From the NCBI GenBank assembly GCA_013398295.1, contig VZSF01003599.1, positions 224,469 to 288,468 of the forward strand: a stretch of 64,000 nt of DNA, given 5' to 3'. The notes under the pieces were generated by a model. It worked only from the letters and a program-made list of their open reading frames with translations, was not told where the DNA came from and did no database searches. Each line of letters begins with the position of its first letter. The stretch's first letter is position 1. Position numbers and translations under genes: made by a program. Positions 1 through 13,326 of this stretch are shown piece by piece. The DNA comes from Chionis minor. Lineage: Eukaryota > Chordata > Aves > Charadriiformes > Chionididae.

Positions 1-1399
1 GTCGTTATCCGCAGGCTTTGCTCTGCGGTTCGGGAGAGCTCACGTTGGGCAAGACTTGGTTTTTACCCTGTCCGGACTCTGGTGAAACACCCGTCGACTC
101 CTGGTGGCCACTGGGGGTTGCCCAGTCACGTCCTTACTCGAGGAAGAAACAGTTGAAATAGGTTTTAGTAAACCCTTAGCTGCTTGTCACCCGCTTTAAC
201 CAGAAGTGGGGCAGGGTGAGGAGGGCCCGGTACTGCCTGTGGGGAAGAGGCAGAACATTCCAGAAACACGATGTCCTGCCTCCACAGGCTCCCTGTGGCG
301 GCAGTGCCTCCCAGGGATGGTACCCTGTGCCCGGCTTTTGCCCCGGGGATGTGGGGAGCAGCACAAGGAGGTGTGCGAGGAGGTGTTCCCGCACAGCTGG
401 GCTGACACACTACCCTGTGCGGCACCGAGCTGGGCACTGCCAGCGCTCCCCGTGTCACCCGGGGCATCACTCTTCAGGCCGCCGTGGTATGAACCAGATC
501 AGCGTCTCTCTCATATGCACAAATGTTTTACCAGTCATGCTTTAAACTACAGGGATCGTCAGCATTTCAGTCACACGCTCAGCTGGGGGGAGTTAATATC
601 CTTCCTGACTGAGTACGTCGCCTAGAGGGACCGTTTTGTGTGTAACACTCCGGTAGAGAGAGCGATACCAGGCGCCGAGTGGCTCAGGGTAAAAGACTAA
701 TGTGCACTATGTTAAATGGTGTCTTGGGTTTAGCTGGGTCCCTATTCATAAAACACAACGAAGTGGCGACAAGGATAAACCTTGTCAGCTAAAGGAGCTG
801 CTGGGAATACCAGAGAGTACTTAGTGACTAAAACAAATCAAATTTTGAAATCCTCCCTTCCAAAGGAAAGCACAGAGGGGATTTAACTAGAGTGAACAAG
901 TGTTTTTGCAGTAAAATGGCAGCGTGCGTGTGAGCGGGCTGGGGGGAGAGGAGGCTCCAGGGTTAGCTTGGCTGCACCAGGGCAGAGTGTGCTGTGACAG
1001 GGTTGGTGTGGTGGCTCCAGCTTCAGGAGGAGGGACGTGGAGACGAAGGGACGCCTGGCAGTTGTGAGTGACGATCTTGAGCAGCAAACCTGGGGCCTGG
1101 GTTATCGCTGTGCCCTCAGTCCGTGCTGTGGTAGTGGCCATGGCAGTCGGCAGCAGGTGCCTTCCAAAAGCCTTCTGGATGGTGAGACCCTTCCTGCTCG
1201 GCGTAGGGTCCTGCTGTAAGGGGTTAACTATACGTTGTGCGCTGCTACCCTGTTTGGGTCTGGGAATATTCCTTTTTAATTGTAATTAGGCTGTCCTTGT
1301 GTTCATGGCTTGTTTCCATATGGGAATTGTTCCTGACAAAAGCTGTTCCAGGAGTTTGGCTGCTCGCCTGGCGCTGGGGAGCTGGGCTTCAGCTCTCTG
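1..1399. other. intronic/intergenic DNA, moderately GC-rich, no gene recognised
   Basis: Roughly 200-480 and 930-1210 are richer in G+C than the rest of the window, which keeps several overlapping frames open on both strands. The longest is 139 codons at 206-625 (+). None of the translations resembles a protein family I know. Competing frames on both strands of the same stretch argue for chance openness. If the TMEM132 intron extends this far it is intronic, but without an upstream exon that is inference. Confidence 0.5.
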
Positions 1400-1515
1400 C
1401 TAAACCAGATGCTCCCTCTGCGACTCTGGCCAAGTTGCTTAGACTCTCTGTGCCTCAGTTTCTAGTCATAAAATGGGAAGATTATCATCTGCCTGTCTTG
1501 CAAGGGACTTAGGAA
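1400..1515 (+). repeat. MIR-like ancient SINE fragment
   Basis: The stretch has the ordered landmarks of the MIR core. A 'gactctggccaagttgctta' block corresponds to the MIR 'gggcaagtcactta' region. It is followed by 'ctctctgtgcctcagttt', then 'ataaaatggga', then a 'tgcctgtcttgcaaggg' block matching 'tacctcgcagggtt'. The match covers about 110 bases with many substitutions and small indels, as expected of a SINE that predates the bird-mammal split. Assignment is by eye against a remembered consensus. Confidence 0.7.
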
Positions 1516-4500
1516 CACAGTAATCAGAGAGAGTTGAACACTCTGAGTGAGTGGTGGGGGGAATGGTACATGTTCCTCAGACAGGCAGAGAGAAACACCC
1601 ATGGATTTGACTCTGGCTGGGACCCTGTCCCTTGTTGAGGCAGACTAATGCACTAGCTACAAGTCTTGCCGTCAGTTCTTAGCAAAACTTCAACTGAACC
1701 TCAAGTCTTTGGTAGCCATAGAAAGAGAAGTAATCAAGAGAACACTGTGAAACAGATGCTGTCTTCCTCTGCCTAGAAATGCAGATAAACTTCCTCGGGA
1801 TTTTCAGAAATACTTTGTACCTATCTCTTGTTGAAGTTTGCGGCAGTATGACAGAAAATCCCACTAGGCTCTTACTGTTTATGTCTTCTGGTTCTTATGT
1901 CATTCATGTCACCCTTCAGTCAAGAGCTGTTTATGTCCTTGCATTGTTCCTTGCAGTGTTGCCTCAGGAGCTTCAGTTGCACCACCATTGGTCACCTTAT
2001 GGTACCTGACTCAAGAGTTTCTCACTCCTCTCTGGCAGTGGTTGGTTTGTCCAGCACAGCCTGGTGACTGGTATCCTCGTGCTCTGGAGATGGAACGTGC
2101 ACTACGTAGGTTGGGTACACTGTATGGCAATGCATGGCCCACATTATTGATGAGAAATCCAACTACTGCTGGGTTTTATGAGCTTTCCTACGTGCTCCTT
2201 TGGTATAGCATTGGAGTATTTTGCCAGAAATTCATAGCAAGGTGTGTCCCTGTCTTGCATCCATAAACTAAGCTAGATACGGCACAGCTGATGAAAAGGG
2301 TATGTTGACAAGGGAAGGAAACTGAAACACAAGAAATCTGACCCTTTTTCTCCTGGATATTGTAAAAGAAGATGTACTGCTGTGTGCTTGCGGTGACAGT
2401 TGTTTTTTGTCATTATTGTAACCTGGTTACTTTTTTGGCTTGTCAGCCAAACATGCTAGTCAGCAGTCGTTCCTGTCTTTGGATCGATACCTGTTAGGAC
2501 CTGTAGTTTCTCCGACAGAAAACTTGACGTACAGTTTGTTGGTTTATCCCCTCTTCATTCCTGCCTTCACTGGTGTAAGCCTGTGGTCCAGCTTTGCAGA
2601 TGCCAAAGGGTTTTAAGTGAAACAACTGTACACTTAGATTTTAGTCTGGAACAGAACATCGGGGCCGTCATTTGGAAACTATGGGAGATGGTTCAGACAC
2701 TGAATTCAGCCTGTTACGATTGGTTATGTGAAGGATGAGGAAGAAGCTGTGAGTGAAACCCCTTATGGAGGGGGTTTGATCTGTTTTGTTTACTGGGTCT
2801 TGGAATACAGACAAACCCATTAAAATGGGACCATAAAACAAGCCACTGGTTTTGGTATATGTGCGAGTTTGGCAAGACCCAAGCAGAGAGCAACAAGATT
2901 TAGAGCAGGTATCCTTCTGAAATTATAGTTTCGAACAGGGAGCTCCATGCCAATCGATGGGATTCTGCTTTTGTTATGGTCACAAAAATCGCGAGTCTGA
3001 CTCATGCTGTTACAGTGATGCACAGTGTTGTCAAGGTAATGGATTTGGGCACTTGGCATATATAGAAAGGGTGTAAAAGGCAAGGAGGTCTTCTGCGGGC
3101 CTCCAGGAACACGCTTCATATTAAGGATATTTATTTTTTTTTTTTTTATGGCTGAGAGAGAGAATACTCAATTTTTGTTGTAGAACTGAAAGTTTTATGC
3201 CCTGGTCTATTGCTGCTGTTGTGCACTTCACCCATGGGAATGCTGTTCTTTCCCATACCTAGCAGGCTTTGTGAGCTTCTGCTGCCTTGCCTCCTCCTGC
3301 TGGTACCTAAGAAGCTTCCCTCCACAGGGCTTAAATGGAAATTAGGAGGAGAGAGTAGAGATATCATGCATATTTCAGTTCCTTAGGAAAAGAGTTTGGC
3401 TGTAAAGGAGTTGTTGGGATGAATTCTGAAGAGACTAAGGTAAGAAGTAAGCCTCTAGGGACCATGTTTACAATCTACCAAGGCCTTTTTTCCTTTCCTT
3501 CCTTTTTATTTATTTTATTTTTTTCAATAGTAGCAACAACATTTTAAAGCACTGTTTAAAGACAAGCTTGAAAACATAAACCTAAAAGGCAAGAGAGGTG
3601 GGCTTTCTGTTATCAATACTTTGCAGTACAGTCAGCCTACTTAATTGTAGTTTGATAAAGACAGAAACTGATAGGAGAAGGGGGGGGGGGAAGAAAAAGA
3701 AAGCAACTACCTGTTAAAAACTATCAAGATGAGGAATTTCTGTCTGTAAAGCTTCTCAAGACAAATCCTTCATTATATAACTCCATGTCTTTCTTTCACT
3801 AACTTAAATGAAATCAGAAATTGACAGTAAAAGCAAAATGTCTGCACTGTTGAGATAATCTGATTTTTAAGGCCCAATAAGGCAAAGGACATGTTAAGTA
3901 TTTGAATAATAGAACTGAAGACTTGTCTGGAGGAGTGAATGCTTTGTGGGAATGCAATGCAAGAGCGGAGGCACGGCCCAGAGGAACAGCAGTGGGTAGT
4001 GGGTGTTAATTAGTATGTACACAAAAGTGCGTTCAGGTTGAGGCTGGGAATAGAGATGTCCAGATGACCAGTTTTGCCTAATCTGTAGCCTCTATTGTCA
4101 TCCTATACCAAAAGAGACAAAGAATGGCAAGGGATAGGAAACCCAGAGAAAGAGAGGAGAGAATCCATCCAGAGGTTTGGAAAAGGAATGTTGTCGGTTT
4201 TGGAGGCTGAGATATATTAACATGAATTGCCAAGAGTAGGTGGCCTGTTTATCCAAACTCGGTGTGTATTCCTCTTCCGAGGGTCCTAATCCAAACCCCA
4301 GCAAAGCTGGGGAAGCTTCCACTGATTTCTAGTTTTTTGGATCAGGCCTTTGGTGGGAGAAATCTGGAATCATGTTTTGACATAGGACAGGAGAGGAAGT
4401 GTGAGGAAAACACTGAGACCTGTGTTTAACTGCCAGCTTACAGTTAATTATCATGAGCATCAGGACGGAGTGTTTATGAGACTTAGTTGAACAAAACCCA

Positions 4501-7500
4501 AGGTAATGTTTGTTTTTATGTGGTACCAACAGTATGCCCGCAGGTTCTCTGATGGCCTCTGGTTTTGCCTGAGATGTGAGGGGCTGGCATTTGTTGGAGA
4601 TTTATCTTGTGAGGTGCGCTTTCTGCAGCTCAAAGTGGATGAATTAAATTACAATTTGAAATGTCAACCTTTTCCATGAGTGTTTAGGATTCACAAGCAC
4701 TTTTATATTGTAAAGCCATTTTGGGGAGTTTTGTGTTACATTTTGGCAATAGACACGTAGCCACTTCAATCCAACAGCCATTGTGCCTGTTGGCGGTGAG
4801 GGTCTGGAACACTTGCTGGTCTCTAAGGAACAGTCAAACAAGCACTGCTAAAACAGAGCTTACAAATGGGATAATCCAGTGTGGTAGCCTGTGGTAGCTA
4901 GCAAATGGCCTAGATGATTCAGTAGGTCACCTCCAATCCTACTTTGTCCTTTCTTGTGTATTAGGAAAGCTCAAAGTCAATTTAGAGTGTCCTGAACTAT
5001 GTTAGCAGTGACAGTGTTTTACCTTCCAAATCACAACACACAAGGAAGTTGGATTATACATGTAACAATTCACTGAGGCTAAATAAACTGCTGCTTAAAA
5101 ATAATATGCTGGTGGACATTTAATCATCATAATCTAACTGCAAGATATAGCAGTAATCCTTTTGTTTCAGTAAATTAAATGCCAACAGGAAAAGCAAAAG
5201 GAAGCGAGGCTGAGACACCATGAGAAACATGGCACAGTACATTAAAAACCAACTATGGAGAAAAGTGATTCATGAAATTAGATGCCAACTTTGAAAGAAA
5301 GAACACAACAATGTATTACTATGAAGCAAATAACAGCTTACATGCGGTCTTTTGCCATCCCATATTCTGTTATTTCTCCTCTGTTACAGAGATCTGACAG
5401 CAGGGATAGAAAAGTTCACGAGGGGCAAACTTTGGATTGTTTGGACACTGTCAGCGTTTGTCAGCTTAAGTAAAGATACTAGAAGTCAGCACACTACTTT
5501 TAGAGGTAGAAGTTTGATGTTTAGGAATCACTCTGAGCTCAAAGTTTAACCAGCGATGCCAAGTCTCAGATACGTTGCTAATTAGCTTTGCAGAGCTGCA
5601 GGGACCCACTAAGATTTATAGCAGTTGTAGAAAGCTACAGATTTTATATGATGCTTTTCTGATTTTAATGTTACTTGTGCAGAAAGCCTATTTCTGTTTA
5701 CCTCAAGACTTGACATTTTAGGTGAAAATAGTTTCTGTAGCCAAAAAATAAATAAATCCTTAAGCTCTTTACTTATGTTGGAATGTCAACTTCAAAATGT
5801 ATTTCCTAAGAGAAATGATGGCACACCATAATATCTACGTAAAATATCTTACAGTTCAGTGTCTTTAATTTTGAAGGATCTCCAAATCCTTTACAAACTC
5901 TGATCCGTGTTTCCTTCTCTGATCTGCAAAGTGTATTTCACAACTTTTACTGTGCTCTCTACAGTACTTAGAATGCTATTGATGTTGATTTACCATGAAG
6001 ATTGCAAGGGCTGAGTCGTATGTGTATGTGGGGTCTCTCAATTCCTCTGCATACCATATATATCTATCTGAGCACATGACAGATGCTTATAAAGCATCTC
6101 AGTTTTCCCAGAGCAACACAGAGGGACAGCAATGTGGTCCTTTTATTCACCAGGGAAGTGTACTCTTAGCTGTGTTGAAAAGCAGCTGCTCTTTAATAAC
6201 AGATAGGAAACGCTGCAATAATCCGGCTGTCATCCCGATGCCTTAGGAAGCAGGATCGTGCGGAGTACAACAGGCCAGGAACGCAGCAGATACAAATGGG
6301 CATAGTTCAGCTGAAGCTGGGGGAATGATGTTGATGTGTGTTCCTTTCAGTTGTCATATTGAGCTAATCAACATAACATTTCACCGCTAGCTGAGATTCT
6401 GGCCCAACATCACAGTTTCCAAACCATACTGGACTGAATTCAGAGTTTTAAATACAGTGTTTTATTACATGTATGTATGCATAAACACCTGACTTTAAAG
6501 AGCTTTTCTTATGAATCTGTTGTGAGGGAGTGAAATGTAATTCTTGTCCTGGGCAACTAGATACAAACTACTGATTTAAACGCTAGCAAATATGAGGAGT
6601 GTCAGAGAAAACCCGTATCCTGTGGAAAGACTTTTTTTTTCCCCCTCTCTTTCTTGAGTCTGTTTTCCCTATCTTGTATGCCTTTATTTCATCACCTTTA
6701 CTACTGCTATATTTGACATATAGTCATAGGCTTTCCAAGATAGTGGAATATTAAATTCATGGTTGTTAGCTTTTTTCTGATTCATCCTGGGCACATAGAA
6801 CATCACGATGAGTCTTTCCTGGCTCTTAGCTAAAAGGGACTGTGGGAATGGCCAAAGGGAAGGGGAAAAAAAAATCTCTCTGCTTTGTTGCCAGCAGACA
6901 GACCCTTCCTTTCTGCCAGTGGGAGGAGCATGAAAACAAGAGAACCCACATCTTCCTCCTTCAGAGCAGAAAGCTGCAACTCCCAGACTGGAAAGACTAA
7001 AGTTGACATCCATATTAATTTTCCTGCTGATATGTCGGGATAAGTGGCGTCATCTTTTGGGATGTCGGTGAATACAATTTTTTTGGGTTGAATTCTGAGA
7101 TTATTGGGGCATTGTGCTTTTGTTTCCCCTTTGCAGCCTTACAAACTGCGTAGGGATATTGGACATTTGTCTAAGTGTGCCGTTAGAAATGGACCAGTTG
7201 TGACTTTGTGCAGTCCCAGCCCTGCCACAGCTCCTGGGCTGGGATGTAGCTGTGATCCTGCCAGCCCTGCTTTTCTTTTGGGGCTTCCAGAACAGGTTTG
7301 TACCCCCTCAACATGCCCTAAAAACCTGAGGGATAGAGGGGGTGTTGAGCGATTTTTAACTATTTTTTTAAAATTATTATTACCTGTTGCTCTGTTTTCC
7401 TGTCTTTAGTTAAATAAGCTGAGCACCTATAAGCAGGTTGTAGAAATATGTGTATTCTGCAATGGGGTGAATTTCTGTTCTCTGATACAATCCTGCAGTC

Positions 7501-9387
7501 TGGGAGCTGAAGGGCAGCAGCTCTGTCCATAAGAGGAGTGCGGGAAGAGTCATGGATAGCAAAGGAGGAGTGATGCTGGAAGTGACCGTAGTCCTGCTGC
7601 CCTAACATTTACATTTCTGTACATACAAAAAAAGTCAAATTGCAGTAAGTGAATTAATCCAGACCCTTTTCGGTGCACAGGGGAAACATCAGCTTTCCCT
7701 CCCTGTGAAATAAACCCAGGCCGATTATTTCAGACCTGTCTGTAAGGTCTGAAGTTTTGCTGGCTGCCGTGGATACAAGGCGGTGTAACGACTGGTATTC
7801 CTGGTGTGGAACAAACCAGGATAGAATGTCAGCGCAGTCACGTTGGCGTTCAGTACAGTAACAGGGCAGCCCTGGAGGGACATGATCCCATAAAATGGAG
7901 GTTTAGAAATGACAGCAAGGGTTTCTGCCTGATGCTACAAATTAACAATAAACCTCAGGGGCACGGTGTAATTATTTACTTTGCTAAATAACACAGAGGA
8001 ACTATGGTTTAATTACTGTAGTTTAGCTATGCAATAGAATTGCAGAGACTGTAGCTTCAGTACATTGCATTAATGAGCCTTGCGAATGGTTACTTCTAAT
8101 ATTGGATAATGTTTCTTTTGTTTTAAATCATCCTTTTTAAATGAGTTCCATGCAGATGAGAAGGAACCTTTCCAGAGTATCACAATGGATTGTTTTTGTT
8201 TCCAAAAGCCACAACCCAACAAGGCACTTGATATTACAATTATACTCAGTAAAGCCAGATGCATTTGGCTCCGTGCTTGTGTCATTGACATCCCTTTTGT
8301 GCTAGCTTTTGATGAAATTTAAGCAAAAAAGGATGTAACTGGGCATCTTCAGATGGCAAGAGTCTGCATTTCTCAATCCTATCATCAATCCAATCAACTC
8401 CTTTCATTTAAAGAAGATTGGAGAGGAGAATAATGCACATTAGGTAATAGCTTTTTCTGAACATTTAGGCCCTAGTAATTAATAAATAGTTCATTACAAC
8501 TTTAAGGACCAATTTTATTTTTATTGAAGTCAATGGCCCAGCTCCCTCAACTGAACAAGAATAGTATTAGCCATTGCTGTGTAGAGTCCCAGAAAATGGA
8601 TCCGTCCTCTGTTGTTACTAATCCCTTCTCTTTTCTAGCCTTTTCTCTAGCTTGTCTATTCCGCTTGCTCCAGGATGATCTTTCTCTCCGCAATTACAAG
8701 CCTGCAGACACTTCTTTAGGTGCTGGTTTCCCACCAACGGTCCAAGAAAATCCGATTTCAGATAGTGAAAATTTTGTACTCTGTGGTAGAAGATGCCACA
8801 CAACCATTTGCGTTGCTGTCACCATATCGTTGTTGAAGGTATTTGTGGTCTTTCCTCCCTTTCTGCAATAATTTGCAGATCCTTGTTTTTACCTTCAGGC
8901 ATCTCTTCTTATACTGAAAGCTCCGCTTGTCTCTTGTTCTCTGCTCTGAGAGTCTCCTCTTAGATGACCCTGCATCAGTTTGCTATTCTGTATTAGTTGT
9001 TTTTGAGGAAGGAAAGGGTTGGTTTTGTTCTTTTTATTTCCCCACTTCATCCCAGCTTTTAATTTCATTCCTATCAAGTGCTTCTTATGAGCCCAGAGCC
9101 TGCCTGTGTTGTTGCAGCCTGAGAAGCAGTTCTGCATTTTAGATAGTCTGTGCTGCACAGGAGATGGTTCTTACCCAGCTGGTTTGAACTGGGAGCCCTC
9201 TTTTTACTGGCCATGATCGAAGTTGTGGTTAGAGCCTGCTGAGGGAAGGCTCAGCAAGTTGTTTTGTGGAAATGAGAGCAAAATCTTTCCAACTCCAGAA
9301 ATTAGTCATTATCCTTTAATTAAATTCCTCTAAATTCAAGACCTAAGTGGTATCTTGGCTAGGCAGTTCCTCAAATAAACTTTACAA
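1516..9387. other. AT-rich non-coding stretch, probably intron
   Basis: No exon-like segment with family similarity was recognised on either strand. The open frames are at most 116 codons, overlap one another on both strands and have no recognisable products. Contents worth noting are a G11 run at 3680-3690, a possible CR1 3' tail near 4905-4945, a 9-bp perfect stem at 7729-7753 and an old-repeat-like 'attgaagtcaatgg' motif near 8524-8537. The rest shows nothing I can name. Confidence 0.6.
4905..4945 (+). repeat. possible degraded CR1 3' tail
   Basis: The segment 'ggcctagatgattcagtagg' followed by 'tcacctccaatccta' has the order and spacing of the CR1 3' end ('gactagatgatc...aggtcccttccaaccc'). 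It carries several mismatches and no recognisable CR1 body upstream. It is too short to be sure. Confidence 0.35.
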
Positions 9388-9593
9388 TAAATTAAGATTT
9401 TTCACCATGAGGGTAGCGAGCCACTGGAACAGATTGCCCAGAGAAGCTGTGGATGCCCCAGTCCCTGGAGGTTCAAGGCCAGGTTGGATGGGGCTTTGGA
9501 CAACCTGGTCTAGTGGGAGGTATCCCTGCCCATTGCAGAGGGTTTGGGACTAGATGATATTTAAGGTCCCTTCCAACCCAAACCATTCCATGA
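9388..9593 (+). mobile_element. CR1 LINE, 5'-truncated 3' end
   Basis: About 205 bases match the 3' end of chicken repeat 1. Landmarks in order are 'ttcaccatgagggt', 'cactggaacagattgcccag', 'gtggatgccccagtccctgg', 'aaggccaggttggatggggc', 'ctagatgat' and 'ggtcccttccaaccc', ending 'ccattccatga'. The last resembles the ATTCTATG-type terminal repeat of the family. Only the 3' UTR and the last part of the former ORF2 are present, typical of 5' truncation during target-primed reverse transcription. An open frame of 68 codons crosses the element (9347-9553) but is not a functional gene. The high match suggests one of the younger CR1 subfamilies. Confidence 0.95.
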
Positions 9594-10404
9594 GTTGGCT
9601 GCCTGGGACAGGTAAGGCCTTGGGGAGTGAAGACTGCTCCTTGTCCTCATTTTAAAGATGTGGGGGGTTTTTTTGGTAGGCTTTTCACTAGCTCTCAGAA
9701 GAACAATTTATTTTGCTTTCTCATAGGTGTTACTTTAAGCTGGGCTGGAGGAGCATTTGAAAGAGAGAAGGGGGTTCTGGTTAGGGCCTGCAATTCACAC
9801 CAGGCTGTTCAGTTCATTTTAGTTACAGATGCTGATCTAAGCTGTGCATCTCAACTATGCATGGTAAATTCATAGTTAGGCAAAACGTGCTTTCTTTTTC
9901 CGCCTTTGTACCTCTAAAGAGATTTAATGCTTTTCACAGACAAGCTGATAAAATACCTGAAGTGCTTTGTGTCGAGCAAGGTCATATTAACATGGAAATC
10001 TCACTTGTTCACTGATACAGCTGTCCGGGCTTAGTTAAGTTTCATGTATTGGGAGCTGGTAATTCTTCAAACTGTCAATTTTGGGGGTGGATGAGTGACT
10101 GAAACAGATATATTACTGTCTGGCAGTTGGAGTACTGTAGCCTGTGGTTATACAGACTAGGTTAGCATCTTGCCAAGATTCAGAAAATAAATGGACTAAG
10201 CAGTAAAAAGGGGAATGCTGTGTACACCAGGAAAAGCTCTGGTGTGTCTTCTCAGGAAGAAAATGAAAGAAAAGACTGGTTTAGTGCTAATTTTTGCTGA
10301 CAGGGGTAAAAATAAGACGCTAATACTTAGACATACAAGGGCATTTTCTTCTTGGAAATGTGGCTAGAAGTCCCTGTGTTCTGGCCCAGTTGTAGTTTGG
10401 GTAA

Positions 10405-10483
10405 TCACATTTTGTAGATGAAAATTTCCATTGTTGTTTCAATTACCTGGAGCTATTGATTGTTCAAGGTTATGCAGTTAATT
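10405..10483 (-). repeat. MIR-like ancient SINE fragment, reverse orientation
   Basis: Read on the + strand, 'cacattttgtagatgaaaat' followed about 40 bases later by 'gattgttcaaggttatgcag' parallels the reverse complement of the MIR core ('cattttacagatgaggaaac ... gacttgcccaaggtcacacag'), with the expected order and nearly the expected spacing. The middle is diverged. This is an eye match only. Confidence 0.5.
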
Positions 10484-13283
10484 TTCATTTCAAAATGCAA
10501 GTGAATGACAAAATAACTTCTTTAGGTTCTTGCTATTGTGGCTGTGAAATTTGGCATGGAAAGATCATGGCAGGCACTTGGGAACTGCTGTGGTATACTG
10601 GGAGCTAGAGAGAAGGAAGAAGTTCTCTAGTCTCATTACCTTGCTTTTTTTTTTTTTTCAAAACAAACAAACCAATCTCATCCATTTTCAATCATCTGTA
10701 GTTACTTGTGCAACTGGACAAGAGTTTATTTGTTCACTGGAAAAAAAGTGATTTTTTGTGTCAACCAAAACTACTTATATGTTTATACCATTTAGGCTAA
10801 AAATAAGGAAAAACATTTGATCCATATTTTCTCTAGACCTTGGAAAAATAGATTGGTTAGGTTTTTTGTGGGTGGTTCCCCGCCCCTTCCCCCTGGTGTT
10901 TTTTGTTGTTTATGGTTTTTTTGATAGCCTTGTTTGGAATTTTTATTTTCTTTTAAAATTTTCTTACTGTGGCTTTCAAAAGGGGCAGGCTCTGAGCTTC
11001 CAAGAGTGATAGAGAATGTTGAATTTTGCTTGATCTGATCTGAAGAAATACTGCAACTTTATTATTTTTCAGATTCAGTCACATTCAGTTCTTTGCACAG
11101 CTGTATATATTAGGGACATTTACAGGCCCACAAGTTTTATTTTCAGAGGGCTGAGTCTAGGAGGCGTCTAGGTAAGACAACAAGGGCACAACAGTAAACT
11201 GAGCGCTGGTATTTCTGTCAGGTTTGTTTGAAGAAATGCCAAGGGTGGTGTACAAGGAAACCTTGTGCAGGCGGGAGGGACATCTGAATTCACTCTAGCT
11301 CAGGAGCAAATAACAGCAGCAGCAGGACTGGAAATGCAAATAGCATTCAGCCAAGGCTAAAGAAAACTGCCGCAGAAGCGGTTACACCAGTCGGTTTGCC
11401 ACCAGAATCCCATGGTATGCCCCATCCACTTCCCATTCTTGTGACCAGCGCACTGTACGTTCGGAGTCGCAGAAGAGATGATCCATAAAACGTATAAATA
11501 TAATAAACTCAGACAGCAGCAGCAGAGTTAGAGAAGCCTCATCCCACAATCTCCTGCTTCCCACTGTTAAAGACGTGTAGCCAGAGCATTGTTGATCTGC
11601 CTGGTACAATCAAAGATGTTTGCATGCTGCACTGAACATATGCTCTAGGTACTCTCCACAGGGGCTGGCAGATTGCTTCCTCTGTGCAATCAGCTGTGCT
11701 GCTGCTGCTGTTCTCCTGCCCAAATGCAGGTCTGAAACCGACACAATAATTTTCAGTTCTGATTTAAGTATTCCTGATGCTGGGGCTCTGAGGGCTGCAG
11801 TTTAAAAAGGTACTATTTCTGGGCCAGCTCTAAAAGGCAGAAATACCCAGATATCTGGGGACTCGTATTTTGAAAGTTGATTTGGGGTTTTTTTTTGTTA
11901 TTTTGGGCTAGTATTTTAAGAGTATAGCTTACCAGCTCCTTGAATAAAAACTCAAACCTAGCTCTGGCTTGGCTTTAAATCCAAGTTCTCCCTTAAAACT
12001 AATCTTGGCGCTGAAGACAACCCTCTTTATTTAGCTCCTCCACGTGTGCTATATGAGCAGCTTATGAAGTGTACTCTTTGATAACAGCTCGATGAAAAAT
12101 TTTGCCGTATGAAAATAGTGTCATGAACTCGGTGTGCCATTTTGCCTGTATTAGATGTATGTGGGCTGTTCAGATCTGCAACATGCACTCTGTGATCCCA
12201 GAGGTCGCGGAGGTCCCTTGTTGTAGGAGGTTGGACCCAGAGGTGGGAAGGGAAGAAGAAGGAGTTAGAAGAAATTGTTGTGCTGTGCCTGTTCACTTCC
12301 TAGCTACTGTATCGTACAGCAGAACACCAAACTTCGCCTTTACACTGCTGTATTAATACACTTTCTGTGTTGACAACCCCTCTTTCCTTCCAGCAGAAAC
12401 AACTCAACATTTTACCATTTTACTCTACATTTCCACCCCCACCTTCTTTTTTTCCAGAGGCCATATGGGCATTTTGGCTTTGAGTTGAAGCACAGGACAC
12501 TATGGTGCAAACAAGCAAACTTTGCATATGGGCTGCTGCTTTGTTACGGCAGCTAATGTCTGTTCAACTGTGAGCAGAAATCTGTTTAAAGAGGATATGA
12601 GATAGCGATACAGCTGGTTAGGCAAAAGTTTCAACTTTTCTTGAAATTCTTGAGAAACTTCTTAAGAAGAATGAAGTGGATGCCAGAAGAACAAAAGAAT
12701 GATCCTAACTGACGTGGTGTTATTAGGATAAAATCACTCTCTGGATCCATTCAGGCAATGATGGATGGGATGTGTATACAACATTGATCACTGCACATTT
12801 TATTTCCTTAGCCTGTCTGTTACCTATCAGGAGGGTGTACTACCAGATTCTTAAGCAGTTTCTACTTGTCTGTGAGAGGTCCAAATTTCACCTACACTGA
12901 GACTCTTTTCCACTATTTTGGCAGTGTGAAAGATCTCTGTATGGCTCAGAATCAACCTCAAGATCTTTGTTAAGCTCCTTTTCCTTTCCTGTCCACCATC
13001 AAACCAAAATCAGAATGTGTTGTTCTTCTGTCAAGTGTCGGTATGTGTCGGACCCCTGGGGTGAGTCTCCTGTCCCTGCTTACTGGAAACGGTGAGGGAG
13101 CTTCAAAGGCACAGAGCCACTGGACAGGCCAGGCACGTCAGGGGATGCTGCATCCTACCTGGGTGAAGTGGATTAGAAGTGGGAGCTGAAATCAGACGAA
13201 ATGACAAGAAGTCAAAACCTCAGTTTCTCTCTCAAACATCCCTCTTCTATCTTACTCTGAAAATCTATTTGGAGTTTTTTCAG

Positions 13284-13326
13284 GGTTTTTTTTGTTGTTG
13301 GTTGGTTGGTTAGTTGGGTTTTTTTG
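13284..13326. repeat. G/T-rich simple repeat (GTT/GGTT)n
   Basis: A run of T, then GTTGTT, then repeated GGTT units and a final T run. Low-complexity tract with no other content. Confidence 0.9.

Noticed and set aside
206..625. 139-codon plus-strand open frame in GC-rich DNA
   Set aside because: Opposite-strand frames are open over the same bases and no family similarity was seen.
8500..8560. Old repeat suggested by attgaagtcaatgg
   Set aside because: The motif is frequent in old amniote retroposons, but the flanks do not extend the match enough to name a family.
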